Positions 45,259-54,109 of a DNA stretch of 64,000 nt are shown here, piece by piece. A program made the translations under genes and the position numbers. The notes below the pieces were generated by a model. The model was not told the origin of the DNA, searched no databases, and was given only the letters and a program-made list of their open reading frames with translations. Origin of the DNA: Psychroserpens mesophilus (GTDB lineage: Bacteria > Bacteroidota > Bacteroidia > Flavobacteriales > Flavobacteriaceae); NCBI RefSeq assembly GCF_000826645.1, contig NZ_JXJP01000003.1, positions 62,001-126,000 of the forward strand. Direction: 5' to 3'. How positions within the stretch are numbered: the stretch's first letter is position 1; each line of letters starts with the position of its first letter.

Positions 45259-45339
45259 TCCACTGGATGATCAATCTTAAATAGTGTATTCAGAATCAAA
45301 CCTCCACAGGATAATCAATCTCAATAGTCTCTACAGAAT
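45259..45339. repeat. Degenerate direct repeat of about 37 bp
   Basis: 45259-45296 and 45303-45339 align with common blocks TCCAC-GGAT-ATCAATCT and CAGAAT. They are head to tail just downstream of the DUF481-like gene. Confidence 0.45.
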
Positions 45340-45357
45340 TATAGCGACACCAACATA

Positions 45358-46158
45358 TTATTTGTAATTCTTCAAGGTAAACCCAAAAGTCAAAAATTGA
45401 TCTTGACGCTCTTGATTGGCAATCACCAAGCTTTCAAATGTGTGACGATAATTAATCTTAAAATTTAAATGCTTCACTAATGGAAATTCTACACCTAAAT
45501 CGGCCTGCCATCTATAATTGTCTGAAGCCTCTAATGATGGCTGTACATAACTTTCATGGCTTAAAATAATTTTATCTTTAAAAGCATAATACTTTCCATT
45601 AACCCATAAAGTTCCACGAATTGTATTAATAGACGTGTTTCCATTATAGTTGGAAAGATTAAAATGTGCTTGCTTAAATAGCGTGCGTTCAAATTCGCTG
45701 GTCACAGATAACTTAAGCCAGTTGGTTTTATGCTTGATGATTTCAAAACTAACGCCTGCGCCACATAAATAACGTGCATTAATTTCTCTTCTGTAATTGG
45801 TACTGAAAAATCCCAGCATTAACGGATAAACAGTGCGTTTCGGATTGATATATAAAAAGTTTAAACTTAAAATATCCTCGTCTGCTTTTTCTTTTCCAAA
45901 CTCTTGATACACATAAGAATTTTGTGTTTTAAATACCCAATCACTCCAAGGTTTAAAACTTAAATCAGATTTAGCTCTAAAAATAAACGTCTCCACATTT
46001 CCAGATTGCCAAAATCCGGTTAACGACAAATTGGCCTTAATCTTTAACGAATCTGTGGCACTTTCATTAATCTGACTGTACATGGTACTGGTCGTAAAAA
46101 AGAAACCGTAAACCAGTAGTTTCATCATAGGTATTGTAAATAGTTTAAGCCTACCCAA
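45358..46158 (-). CDS. DUF481-like outer-membrane beta-barrel protein
   Basis: 266 residues; the ATG at 46158 or a second at 46128 could be used. Signal peptide to about residue 29 (TSTMYSQ). The mature part is alternating beta strands rich in aromatic residues (NLSLTGFWQSGNVETFIFRAKSDL, YRWQADLGVEFPLVKHLNFKINYRHTFES) ending QFLTFGFTLKNYK with a C-terminal Phe/Tyr pattern, as in salt-stress-induced DUF481 outer-membrane proteins. It is third in a run with two DUF6090 genes, 10 bp after the second. Role unknown. Confidence 0.75.
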   Translation of the reverse strand: MGRLKLFTIPMMKLLVYGFFFTTSTMYSQINESATDSLKIKANLSLTGFWQSGNVETFIFRAKSDLSFKPWSDWVFKTQNSYVYQEFGKEKADEDILSLNFLYINPKRTVYPLMLGFFSTNYRREINARYLCGAGVSFEIIKHKTNWLKLSVTSEFERTLFKQAHFNLSNYNGNTSINTIRGTLWVNGKYYAFKDKIILSHESYVQPSLEASDNYRWQADLGVEFPLVKHLNFKINYRHTFESLVIANQERQDQFLTFGFTLKNYK

Positions 46159-46168
46159 AACCTCAAAA

Positions 46169-46858
46169 TTAATTTACTACAAGACCTTCGAGTTCTGCTT
46201 TTGCTGAAATCAAATCCTCATGAAAACCTTCTACAATACTGCCATAGCCATTGACATACAAAAAGCGCAGCGTCGCAATTCTTGATTTGTGATCTTCATT
46301 TTTCAGTAAGTAATTGATGCAATCATTTCTGCATATAAAATCTGTAATCAATTCGGAATACCAGGATTGGGTTTCTTCAATCACAGCTAAATTATGGGTC
46401 ATTTTATCATATATAATCGCTTCAATATCATCAATATCTTTTAAATATATTTTATACATACTGTTGATATCAATCATTTTTTCCGAAGCATGACTATTAT
46501 CTAATGTAGCATTGTCTATCAAATTATTTAAATGTTTATCTAATGACAAGGTATTTACTGAAAACAACACTGTGCTAATCATACCTTGCTCATTAACTTT
46601 CGCTTTATCGTAGTCTCGACCTAACACTTTAAGGTAAGTCTGATTTAAACTTTCGATATCTTCCTGAAACTCTTTTAAAAAATCGATGTCCTTCGTCAGT
46701 TGCGCCAAAACCTTTTTTTGAAGTGCCCTATTTGCACTTTTTAGTTGATTTTCCTGGTTCCAATTATTAATAGCTAAAGCAATTAAAATTCCTATAATTA
46801 CCAGGATGATCTCTCCAATGGCATAGACCATGTACTTTCGAAATTGTTTTCCATTCAT
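46169..46858 (-). CDS. DUF6090 family membrane protein (second of two)
   Basis: 229 residues. One membrane helix near the N-terminus (about 10-28) within KYMVYAIGEIILVIIGILIALAINNWN, the mark of DUF6090. The remainder is helical and faces one side of the membrane. DUF6090 is common and often multi-copy in Flavobacteriia, without a known function. It is a paralogue of the preceding gene at 46888-47607 and shares its operon. Confidence 0.85.
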   Translation of the reverse strand: MNGKQFRKYMVYAIGEIILVIIGILIALAINNWNQENQLKSANRALQKKVLAQLTKDIDFLKEFQEDIESLNQTYLKVLGRDYDKAKVNEQGMISTVLFSVNTLSLDKHLNNLIDNATLDNSHASEKMIDINSMYKIYLKDIDDIEAIIYDKMTHNLAVIEETQSWYSELITDFICRNDCINYLLKNEDHKSRIATLRFLYVNGYGSIVEGFHEDLISAKAELEGLVVN

Positions 46859-46887
46859 AAATGCATAACGTTGTTTATTAAATAGCT

Positions 46888-47607
46888 TTATGTCTGTTTT
46901 TGATTTAAGAATGCAATCATATGTTTTAAATCGTCTCTATATTGATTAATGTAATACAGATAGTTATCAAAAAAGAGCGCTTCATAATAGGTCAAACGGT
47001 TTATATAGTCACTACTTTCAAAATAATCAAGGCATTCAGTATTACATTCTGTGTCTTTAAAATAGGCAGCAAACCAGCTAAAATTATCTCGTAAATATTG
47101 CATGTTGCTAACAATTTCTTCAATAATTATTTTATTTTGAAACGTCATATGATCCTTATTATAAACGCCATAAAAATTAACTAATGAATCCACAAAAATA
47201 TTGGATTGTTTTACTTCCTTATTAAAGTTAACTAAGAGTTCATATCCTTTTGATTTAAACTCAGAGATGTCACCTGCAGTCATTAAATACCTACAATCTA
47301 AACATGTTCTAATAGAATCTTTAAATGTGCTATCGTATAAAATCTTTTCTATCAGTATTTGAGGTTGTTCAGATCGTTCAATCAAGGCTGTTGCCAGTTT
47401 TAAATCGGCTTCTAAATCAGCGTGTATAACGTTTATTATGCGATGTAATTCTTTTTCATCTGCCTTATGATTGTTCCAATCATTAACTGCCAAGGCAATC
47501 AAAATACCTATAACGACTAAAATAATTTCACCTAAAGCATAGGCAATATACTTTTGAAAACGCTTTCCTTTTAAAAGTTGAAATCGTTGTGCATTAAATA
47601 ACTTCAT
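46888..47607 (-). CDS. DUF6090 family membrane protein (first of two)
   Basis: 239 residues. N-terminal RFQKYIAYALGEIILVVIGILIALAVNDWN is the same signature as in its neighbour (helix about 22-40), then a helical domain with Cys pairs (TCLDCRY, DTECNTECLDYF). Cys-x2/3-Cys is also present in the neighbour (CRNDC). Function unknown. Gap to the next gene 29 bp. Confidence 0.85.
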   Translation of the reverse strand: MKLFNAQRFQLLKGKRFQKYIAYALGEIILVVIGILIALAVNDWNNHKADEKELHRIINVIHADLEADLKLATALIERSEQPQILIEKILYDSTFKDSIRTCLDCRYLMTAGDISEFKSKGYELLVNFNKEVKQSNIFVDSLVNFYGVYNKDHMTFQNKIIIEEIVSNMQYLRDNFSWFAAYFKDTECNTECLDYFESSDYINRLTYYEALFFDNYLYYINQYRDDLKHMIAFLNQKQT

Positions 47608-47767
47608 AGGTTTGTCTAGTTATTCTCAAATATAACAGAACTATTCAGAAATAAAAAGGCAGACAATACAAATACGTAGGATGATGACCTGCGAAATTCA
47701 TATGAGATAATAATCTTAAGAAATGCGTCATCTATAACCAGTAAATTCTGTTATCATTAATGAACAA

Positions 47768-47786
47768 ACACTAAACGAGTTAGTGT
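47768..47786. promoter_or_regulatory. Inverted repeat upstream of hpf
   Basis: ACACTAA-ACGAG-TTAGTGT, a perfect 7-bp inverted repeat, lies 22 bp before the hpf start codon. It could be an operator or a hairpin that covers the leader of the mRNA. Confidence 0.35.
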
Positions 47787-47808
47787 GTTATAATTAAAAA
47801 CACAATTT

Positions 47809-48111
47809 ATGAAAGTTATATTTGAATATCATGATGTATCACCAAGTGAAAGTTTAGAAGCTTTTACTAAGGAAAAATTAGAACCCGTATTTAACCGTTT
47901 CGAATTTGTCATTCGTGCAGATGTCTTCTTTAAGACAGAAAACACATCAAGTGATAAAACAGGAATGATTTGTGGCATCAGATTAAGTGCTCCTGGTCCT
48001 CGCCTATTTGCTGAAGCTTCGCATGATGAGTTTCATGCTTCCGTTGTTGAAACCATTAATGAATTGACCCGACAATTGCAAAAACGTAAAGAAAAAATGA
48101 AGACGTATTAA
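47809..48111 (+). CDS. hpf: Ribosome hibernation-promoting factor, short HPF/RaiA family
   Basis: 100 residues. The beta-alpha-beta-beta-beta-alpha HPF domain is clear: MKVIFEYHDVSPSESLEAFTKEKLEPV, RADVFFKTEN, CGIRLSAPGPRLFAEASHDEFHASV and a basic C-terminal helix RQLQKRKEKMK. It binds the 30S subunit and protects idle ribosomes in stationary phase. The short form lacks the dimerising C-terminal domain. Single gene with an inverted repeat in its leader. Confidence 0.9.
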   Translation: MKVIFEYHDVSPSESLEAFTKEKLEPVFNRFEFVIRADVFFKTENTSSDKTGMICGIRLSAPGPRLFAEASHDEFHASVVETINELTRQLQKRKEKMKTY

Positions 48112-48224
48112 AAGACGTTTTTCAACAAATTCATCCTAAAAAAATCTTAAAATTGGTTTTAAAACATCTATATCTGTGTTAGAACCGTAAATAAGACATA
48201 ACTATTAACTCTTAAACCAAAATT

Positions 48225-49052
48225 ATGAAACGATTATCATTAATTGTATTATCAGCTTTATTTTTAACAGCCTGTGTGTCAAAGAAAAAATATGTTGCTC
48301 TAGAGCAAGATAATGGCGAATTAAAAAGTGAGCTGACAAAGACTAAAGTTGAAAAGGAAGAACTTGAAGCTAAATTTCAAGCCATTGAAGCTCGTGTAGA
48401 TAGTTACAATTCTAAAATAAATTCCTTAACTAAAGATAACAATGCTAAACTTGTAAATGTTGATGGTGTTGTGATTTCTGAAAATCAAAAAGTAGCCTTG
48501 AGAGAATCTTTAAAAAAGGTACCTCCTGCTTACTTGGCAACAGCTAAAACACTTAAAGACTCGATGAATCTTGCAGTGCAATTTAATTTAAAACAGTCGA
48601 TGGATACCATTGAAGAAGATGAAGATATTTCTATCAATATTCAAGAAACTGTAGTTATGATTTCTATATCAGATAAGATGTTATTCGATTCTGGAAGTTA
48701 TAGAATTAGCGATAAAGCGAATGAAATCCTTCAAAAAATTGCAAACGTCGTGAATTCTGAAGAAAGTTTAGACATTATGGTTGAAGGTCATACAGATGAC
48801 AAAGCTTTAAAAAGTACAGCATCTGTTAAAGATAACTGGGATTTAAGTGTATTGCGTGCAACATCTGTAGTTAAAAAACTTCAGAAAGATCATAACGTAG
48901 CACCTGAAAAACTCATTGCTGCAGGACGTAGCTTCTACCAGCCTTTAGTACCAAATGATACAAAAGAAAACAGAGCGACCAACAGAAGAACGCGAATTGT
49001 CATTTTACCAAATATTGATAAATTCTTTGCGCTGATGTCGTCAAATGAATAA
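48225..49052 (+). CDS. OmpA family lipoprotein with coiled coil
   Basis: 275 residues. Lipoprotein signal with Cys at residue 17 (ALFLTACVSK). A coiled coil lies at about 23-70 (EQDNGELKSELTKTKVEKEELEAK). The C-terminal OmpA-like domain (about 145-268) carries MLFDSGSYRIS, DIMVEGHTDDKAL and NRATNRRTRIVI, the residues that bind diaminopimelate in peptidoglycan. It links outer membrane to cell wall. Followed by a strong terminator. Confidence 0.9.
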   Translation: MKRLSLIVLSALFLTACVSKKKYVALEQDNGELKSELTKTKVEKEELEAKFQAIEARVDSYNSKINSLTKDNNAKLVNVDGVVISENQKVALRESLKKVPPAYLATAKTLKDSMNLAVQFNLKQSMDTIEEDEDISINIQETVVMISISDKMLFDSGSYRISDKANEILQKIANVVNSEESLDIMVEGHTDDKALKSTASVKDNWDLSVLRATSVVKKLQKDHNVAPEKLIAAGRSFYQPLVPNDTKENRATNRRTRIVILPNIDKFFALMSSNE

Positions 49053-49084
49053 AGCTTAACCTCTTTAATGTTAATTAATCCATG

Positions 49085-49113
49085 AAAGACTACTGTAAAT
49101 TACAGTAGTCTTT
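49085..49113 (+). terminator. Terminator of the OmpA-like gene
   Basis: AAAGACTACTGTAA pairs perfectly with TTACAGTAGTCTTT (14 bp, very short loop) and is followed by a T tract, 33 nt after the stop. Confidence 0.88.
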
Positions 49114-49236
49114 TTTTTATATGGTATCTCTCATTATCTATCCTTAAGGTTACTTCATCGAAGATAATTGGTCATTATTTTGTCAATTGGAAAACTTTTA
49201 TACTTTTATAGGATAAATTTTAACCTGCTGATTATC

Positions 49237-51417
49237 ATGAAGAAAATTACACTATTACTTGTCGTATGTTTTTCTATTATCTACACATCACCTGCGCAGC
49301 AATCTGTTGCTCGTGAATGGAATGAAGTATTGTTAGATGCTGTGCGTTCCGATTTTGCACGTCCTACCGTTCATGCCAGGAATTTATTTCATAGTTCTGT
49401 TTTAATGTATGATGCCTGGGCAGTTTTTGATGCGCAAGCGGAAACTGTTTTCCTCGGAAAAAACTTTAGTGGTTACAACTGCGTGTTCAATGGCATAACA
49501 ACTCCTACAGATGCAGATGCAGCAACGCACGAAGTGATGAGTTTTGCCATCATGAGATTATTAAAGCACAGATTCTCTAATTCTCCAGGCGTCAATGAGA
49601 TTACTGCTGAGATAGACAATTTATTTGCTAGTTATGGTTACGATGATACATTTACTTCTGAAGATTATAGCACTGGATCGTATGCCGCTTTAGGAAATTA
49701 TCTGGCTGCTCAAATGATTGCTTTTGGTCTTGATGATTTTTCATATGAACAGTTCAATTATCCTAACGTGTTTTACATACCTGATAATCCACCTTTAATT
49801 TTAGAAATGTATCAGGATAACACTGCAATCGATCCCAATAAATGGCAACCCTTAGCTTTTTCAACCTTTGTAGATCAAAGTGGAAATATTTTTCCTGATG
49901 ATACACCAGCGTTTTTAAGTCCGGAATGGGGAAACGTCAAACCTTTCTGTCTGGTTCCTGAAGATTTGGAGATTTTAAACGACGGATTTGATTGTTATGT
50001 ATATAACGATCCAGGACCACCAGTTTATATTCAGAATTCTAATGAAGATGGCATTGACGATCCGTATAAATGGCACTTCTCGCTTGTGGCTTCTTGGTCA
50101 TCACATTTAGATCCTAATGATCCTACTATGATTGATATTTCACCTGGAGCCATTGGGAATTTTGATTTGAATAACTTACCACAAACTTTTGAGGAATATA
50201 AAGCCTTTTACGACTTCACCAATGGTGGTGATGCAAGTACAGGTCATGCCCTTAATCCGGCTACAGGAATGCCTTATGCTCCCAATATCGTAAAACGATC
50301 TGACTATGCCAGAGTTCTTGCCGAATTCTGGGCTGATGGTCCAGATTCTGAAACACCTCCTGGTCACTGGTTTACGCTTATGAATTATGTAAGTGATCAT
50401 CCTGATGTGGTTAAAAAAATAGGTGGTCAAGGTCCTACTGTAAGTAATTTAGAATGGGATGTGAAATGTTATATGGCACTTGGTGGTGCTATGCATGACG
50501 TTGCCATAAATACATGGGGAATTAAAGGTTACTACGATTATATTCGTCCGATTTCTGCTATTCGTTATATGGCTGGAAAAGGTCAAAGTAGTGATGCCTC
50601 TTTACCTAATTATGATCCACATGGAATGCCATTAATTCCAGGTTTGATAGAACTGGTGCAATCTGGTGAAGAACTGGCTGGTTCAGGTGATGAAAATGTG
50701 GGTAAAATTAAAATATATGCTTGGAGAGGTCCAGATTTTATTAATGATCCCGAAACAGATGTTGCGGGTGTTGACTGGATTTTAGGTGAACATTGGTGGC
50801 CTTATCAAAGAGGTACATTTGTAACACCGCCTTTTGCTGGTTATTTGTCTGGTCATTCTACCTTTTCTAGAGCAGCTGCTGAAGTGTTGACGCGTTTAAC
50901 TGGAGATCCGTTTTTTCCAGGAGGAATGGGAACCTTCGACTTAACACAAAATGACTTTTTAGTTTTTGAAGTGGGTCCAACAGAAAATATGACCTTACAA
51001 TGGGCAACCTATCGTGATGCGTCAGATCAAACCAGCTTATCGAGAATTTGGGGAGGAATTCATCCTCCTATTGATGATATCAGAGGACGAATCATTGGTG
51101 ATAAAATTGGAAATGAAGCTTTTAACTTAGCGCAACAGTATTTTGAAGGTACTTTGAGTACTCCATCAATAGCACTTGAGGAAACGATTCGCCTCTATCC
51201 TATTCCATTTCAAAATGAACTGACTATTTCAAATCCTGGAAATGATGCATTGTACGTAGAATTGTATAGCTTGGACGGTAAACGCGTTTTTAAATCGAAC
51301 TTGCTTCAAAATAAAACACAATTGGAGTTATCTTCGCTAGGAACAGGCTTATATTTTGCTAAATTCATCGATACGAATAACAATACAGCATTCGTTAAAA
51401 AAGTTGTTAAAAACTAG
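49237..51417 (+). CDS. Vanadium haloperoxidase-like (PAP2-type) secreted protein, T9SS sorted
   Basis: I use the ATG at 49237; the longer frame begins at a TTG in noncoding-looking sequence. 726 residues. Signal peptide 1-20. All vanadate/phosphate-site motifs are present: K430-x6-R437-P (KGYYDYIRP), SGHSTF (His540) and SR-x5-H (Ser602, Arg603, His609). The last 75 residues are a T9SS type A sorting domain. It should be a surface or secreted haloperoxidase or acid phosphatase; the motif set alone does not separate the two. Marine flavobacteria have iodide-specific members. Confidence 0.85.
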   Translation: MKKITLLLVVCFSIIYTSPAQQSVAREWNEVLLDAVRSDFARPTVHARNLFHSSVLMYDAWAVFDAQAETVFLGKNFSGYNCVFNGITTPTDADAATHEVMSFAIMRLLKHRFSNSPGVNEITAEIDNLFASYGYDDTFTSEDYSTGSYAALGNYLAAQMIAFGLDDFSYEQFNYPNVFYIPDNPPLILEMYQDNTAIDPNKWQPLAFSTFVDQSGNIFPDDTPAFLSPEWGNVKPFCLVPEDLEILNDGFDCYVYNDPGPPVYIQNSNEDGIDDPYKWHFSLVASWSSHLDPNDPTMIDISPGAIGNFDLNNLPQTFEEYKAFYDFTNGGDASTGHALNPATGMPYAPNIVKRSDYARVLAEFWADGPDSETPPGHWFTLMNYVSDHPDVVKKIGGQGPTVSNLEWDVKCYMALGGAMHDVAINTWGIKGYYDYIRPISAIRYMAGKGQSSDASLPNYDPHGMPLIPGLIELVQSGEELAGSGDENVGKIKIYAWRGPDFINDPETDVAGVDWILGEHWWPYQRGTFVTPPFAGYLSGHSTFSRAAAEVLTRLTGDPFFPGGMGTFDLTQNDFLVFEVGPTENMTLQWATYRDASDQTSLSRIWGGIHPPIDDIRGRIIGDKIGNEAFNLAQQYFEGTLSTPSIALEETIRLYPIPFQNELTISNPGNDALYVELYSLDGKRVFKSNLLQNKTQLELSSLGTGLYFAKFIDTNNNTAFVKKVVKN

Positions 51418-51463
51418 ATAAAACAAAGAACATAAGGTACTTTTGTATTCAAATTTGACGCTT

Positions 51464-51754
51464 ATGTTTTCGTTATTTAACAGCTTTAAAGTTATAGCCT
51501 TATTAGAGGGTATATCTTATATTTTATTGCTATTTGTAGCAGTTCCAATTAAATATCTTGCCAATGATCCGCAATATGTGAAACTTCTTGGAATGCCACA
51601 CGGATTACTATTTGTGGCCTACATTGTTTTGGCAGTTTTGCTGGCATCACAACTGAAATGGCATGGTAAAACCTTATTGATTGTACTAGCCGCTTCAGTA
51701 ATTCCTTTTGGAACCTTTTATGTGGATAGAACGTATTTGAAAAAAGCGAAATAA
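51464..51754 (+). CDS. DUF3817 family membrane protein
   Basis: 96 residues from the ATG at 51464. Three membrane helices. The family motifs LEGISYILLLFVAVPIKY and MPHGLLFVAYIV are complete. Integral membrane protein of unknown function, often called YdzA-like. The stop directly abuts the ATG of the MscS gene, so the two are translated together. Confidence 0.85.
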   Translation: MFSLFNSFKVIALLEGISYILLLFVAVPIKYLANDPQYVKLLGMPHGLLFVAYIVLAVLLASQLKWHGKTLLIVLAASVIPFGTFYVDRTYLKKAK

Positions 51755-52999
51755 ATGGAAGCCATACGTCATTTTTTTTACGATTATTTTATTTTATTAG
51801 GACTTTCTGAAATTGTAGCAAAGTATCTCAATATGATATCCTTATTTATCATATTAGCGATCTTTCTATTTATTGCCGACAGATTAGCGAGGCGAATTAT
51901 CATAGGTTTTTTTAATCGTATTTCAGAACGTACAAAAACAAATTTTGACGATTTATTAGTCAATCATCGTGCGCCAAGACGTATTGCGCATTTAGTGCCA
52001 TTAGTACTTACGATCAAACTATTTCCTTTAGTATTTCATGATTTTCCGCAATTTGAAGGCTATATTTTGATTCTGATAAAGATTTATGGAATCATTTTAA
52101 CGATTTGGATTATAAGAAGTATTCTAAACACGTTTGAATCCTATTTCAAAACTTTGCCAAGATTAAAAGATAAACCTATCGATAGTTATATTCAGGTAGT
52201 TATGCTATTTATCTGGATTATTGCAATCGCTTCCATATTAGCCATTTTAATCAATTTATCATTTCTCAAATTTTTCACCACACTTGGTGCAGCTTCAGCC
52301 ATATTGCTATTAATATTTAAAGATACTATTCTGGGATTTGTAGCCAGTATTCAAGTTGCAATCAATGATAGCGTGCGTATTGGAGATTGGATTACTATGG
52401 AGAAGTATGGTGCAGATGGAAGCGTGATTGAAATAAATTTATCTACGGTTCAGGTTCAAAATTTTGATATGACCATTACCAATATTCCGACGTATGCCTT
52501 AATTTCTGATTCTTATAAAAACTGGAGAGGTATGCAATCTTCCGGAGGTCGTCGTATCAAACGCTCTATTATATTGAAAGCAAAAAGTATTAAGTATTTA
52601 ACTGATGATGACATAAAAAAACTAAAAGGCATTGAGCTAATATCAAGTTATCTGGAGTCGCGTCAGAAAGATATTTCTAATTTCAATACCGAAAAAAGTA
52701 TTGATAAATCTGTTTTAATTAACGGTCGTAACATGACTAACGTTGGTGTGTTTAGAAAGTATATGCAAACTTATATTGAAAACCACTCTGCTGTAAACAA
52801 AGACATGACTATAATGGTGAGGCAATTAGAACCAACACCACATGGTTTGCCCTTAGAGATTTACTGTTTTAGTAGTGATAAACGCTGGGAGAACTACGAA
52901 TATATCATGGCCGATATTTTTGATCATGCGCTCGCAGCTGTTACTTATTTTGATTTAGAAGTCTTTGAATATCCAACCAAGTTTATGGATGTTAATTAA
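51755..52999 (+). CDS. Mechanosensitive channel, MscS family (YbdG-like)
   Basis: 414 residues. Several N-terminal membrane helices (about 20-190), the pore helix region LKFFTTLGAASAILLLIFKDTILGFVASIQVAINDSVRIGDW, then the MscS beta domain (ENMEKYGADG-like, NFDMTITNIPTYALI) and a long cytoplasmic C-terminus. It resembles YbdG/YnaI-type larger channels that release solutes on hypo-osmotic shock. In an operon with the DUF3817 gene. Confidence 0.9.
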   Translation: MEAIRHFFYDYFILLGLSEIVAKYLNMISLFIILAIFLFIADRLARRIIIGFFNRISERTKTNFDDLLVNHRAPRRIAHLVPLVLTIKLFPLVFHDFPQFEGYILILIKIYGIILTIWIIRSILNTFESYFKTLPRLKDKPIDSYIQVVMLFIWIIAIASILAILINLSFLKFFTTLGAASAILLLIFKDTILGFVASIQVAINDSVRIGDWITMEKYGADGSVIEINLSTVQVQNFDMTITNIPTYALISDSYKNWRGMQSSGGRRIKRSIILKAKSIKYLTDDDIKKLKGIELISSYLESRQKDISNFNTEKSIDKSVLINGRNMTNVGVFRKYMQTYIENHSAVNKDMTIMVRQLEPTPHGLPLEIYCFSSDKRWENYEYIMADIFDHALAAVTYFDLEVFEYPTKFMDVN

Positions 53000-53003
53000 A
53001 TAA

Positions 53004-53396
53004 TTACTTGTCTTCTAATCGGTCTTTAACAAACTCAATCTCTGTTTTGCCATGAGGTTTTGGCTTTCCGTCGTCTCCAAGGTTAACCATGATGATACTG
53101 TCAACTGTTAAAATGGTCTCTCTTGTCATTTTATTACGGACTTCACATTTTAAGGTTAATGATGATTTTCCAAACTTTAGAACTTCAATACCAATCTCGA
53201 CTATATCGCCTTGTTTTGCTGATGCCATAAAGTTTATTTCAGACATATACTTTGTGACCACTTTAGAGTTTTCTAATTGAATAACGGTATAAAGCGCAAC
53301 TTCTTCATCAATCCATGCTAGTAATTGTCCGCCAAATAAAGTTTGATTCGGATTTAAATCTTCGGGTTTTACCCATTTTCTTGTATGAAATCTCAT
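53004..53396 (-). CDS. Acyl-CoA thioesterase, hotdog fold (YciA-like)
   Basis: 130 residues. The 4HBT motifs are evident: LNPNQTLFGGQLLAWIDEEVAL with the catalytic Asp, then INFMASAKQGDIVEIGIEVLKFGKSSLTL and TVDSIIMVNLGDDGKP. It hydrolyses acyl-CoA in the cytoplasm. The gene is convergent with the MscS gene (4 bp between stops). Confidence 0.9.
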   Translation of the reverse strand: MRFHTRKWVKPEDLNPNQTLFGGQLLAWIDEEVALYTVIQLENSKVVTKYMSEINFMASAKQGDIVEIGIEVLKFGKSSLTLKCEVRNKMTRETILTVDSIIMVNLGDDGKPKPHGKTEIEFVKDRLEDK

Positions 53397-53695
53397 ATAT
53401 GTTTTGTTATTAAGTCGTTAATTTTTAAAGTTGTTCTATGTAGTTTAACATAATGTATCAATTAATACTTGCGAAAAACTTACATCAAAATCTTAAAGAT
53501 TATTCAAGCTTCCAGATGTTATGATAATACGTGTACCAAAGATAATTGTTTGTAGCTTTAAACTAAAGCTATTGATATTACTATACGCTATAGTTTAATA
53601 TAAAAAACAGATTTGTTAATAACGCAGTTAACAAGATATAGTCAAGTCGGCAAATTAGCCTCTCATAATCTCTATTTTTATTTAAAATTAAAGCC
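53397..53695. other. Intergenic region with hairpins
   Basis: 299 bases, no coding frame. It holds a perfect hairpin TAGCTTTA-AAC-TAAAGCTA at 53553-53571 and, overlapping it, a wider pair TAAACTA/TAGTTTA. Neither has a T run. The region is probably the promoter area for two divergent genes. Confidence 0.45.
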
Positions 53696-54109
53696 ATGAA
53701 TGATCGATCTACCAATTTAAAATCTATCAGACCTGTAATTGCTTCAGCGCAAGTAAATGATACAATGTCTGCTGATGAGTGCTTTCAGAATGCTACGTTA
53801 CGACCTATTATCAAAATGCAAAATCACCTGTTAATTGTCGTATTTAGAAATTATATCGCTAAACGAAAAAATGTCTTTTATGATTTGTCTTTAGTTAAGC
53901 AGTTGGACTATATTGAAAATGCTATTCAGAAAGATATGAAGTTTAGAAATTCAGTCAAAGGCATGATTATCGGACAATTTACTGTGGAAGAGTATGATTT
54001 GTATATCCAAAATTCTTCAGCTTTAAATAAACGCATGATGTCTATTGTAAAAGAACGCTTGGTAAGCAACATTCAATTATTCACACAACCTCTTGCGCAA
54101 GCTATATGA
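53696..54109 (+). CDS. Conserved hypothetical protein of Flavobacteriia
   Basis: 137 residues, cytoplasmic, helical. ATLRPIIKMQNHLLIVVFRNYIAKRKNVFYDL and GMIIGQFTVEEYDLYIQNSSALNKRM are strongly conserved in flavobacterial relatives, which are often mislabelled glyoxalase; I see no glyoxalase motif. It overlaps the next gene by 4 bp, so the two proteins probably act together. Confidence 0.8.
   Translation: MNDRSTNLKSIRPVIASAQVNDTMSADECFQNATLRPIIKMQNHLLIVVFRNYIAKRKNVFYDLSLVKQLDYIENAIQKDMKFRNSVKGMIIGQFTVEEYDLYIQNSSALNKRMMSIVKERLVSNIQLFTQPLAQAI

Larger units (their letters stand above)
44436..45357. other. 922-bp noncoding tract rich in hairpins and repeats
   Basis: No frame of gene length is open. 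Within it I find an 18-bp perfect inverted repeat (44533-44550, 45160-45177), a 131-bp hairpin with a tRNA anticodon arm at its tip (44625-44755), shorter hairpins at 44761-44780, 45024-45042, 45061-45085 and 45095-45131, and direct repeats at 44891/44977 and 45259/45303. The decamer ATATGAACCT occurs at 44791 and 45062. This density is unlike any other gap in the window. It could be a structured RNA or a mobile-element footprint. Confidence 0.6.

Noticed and set aside
49168-49236. TTG-initiated N-terminal extension of the haloperoxidase-like protein
   Set aside because: It would bury the signal peptide behind 23 extra residues; the ATG at 49237 gives a normal signal peptide.
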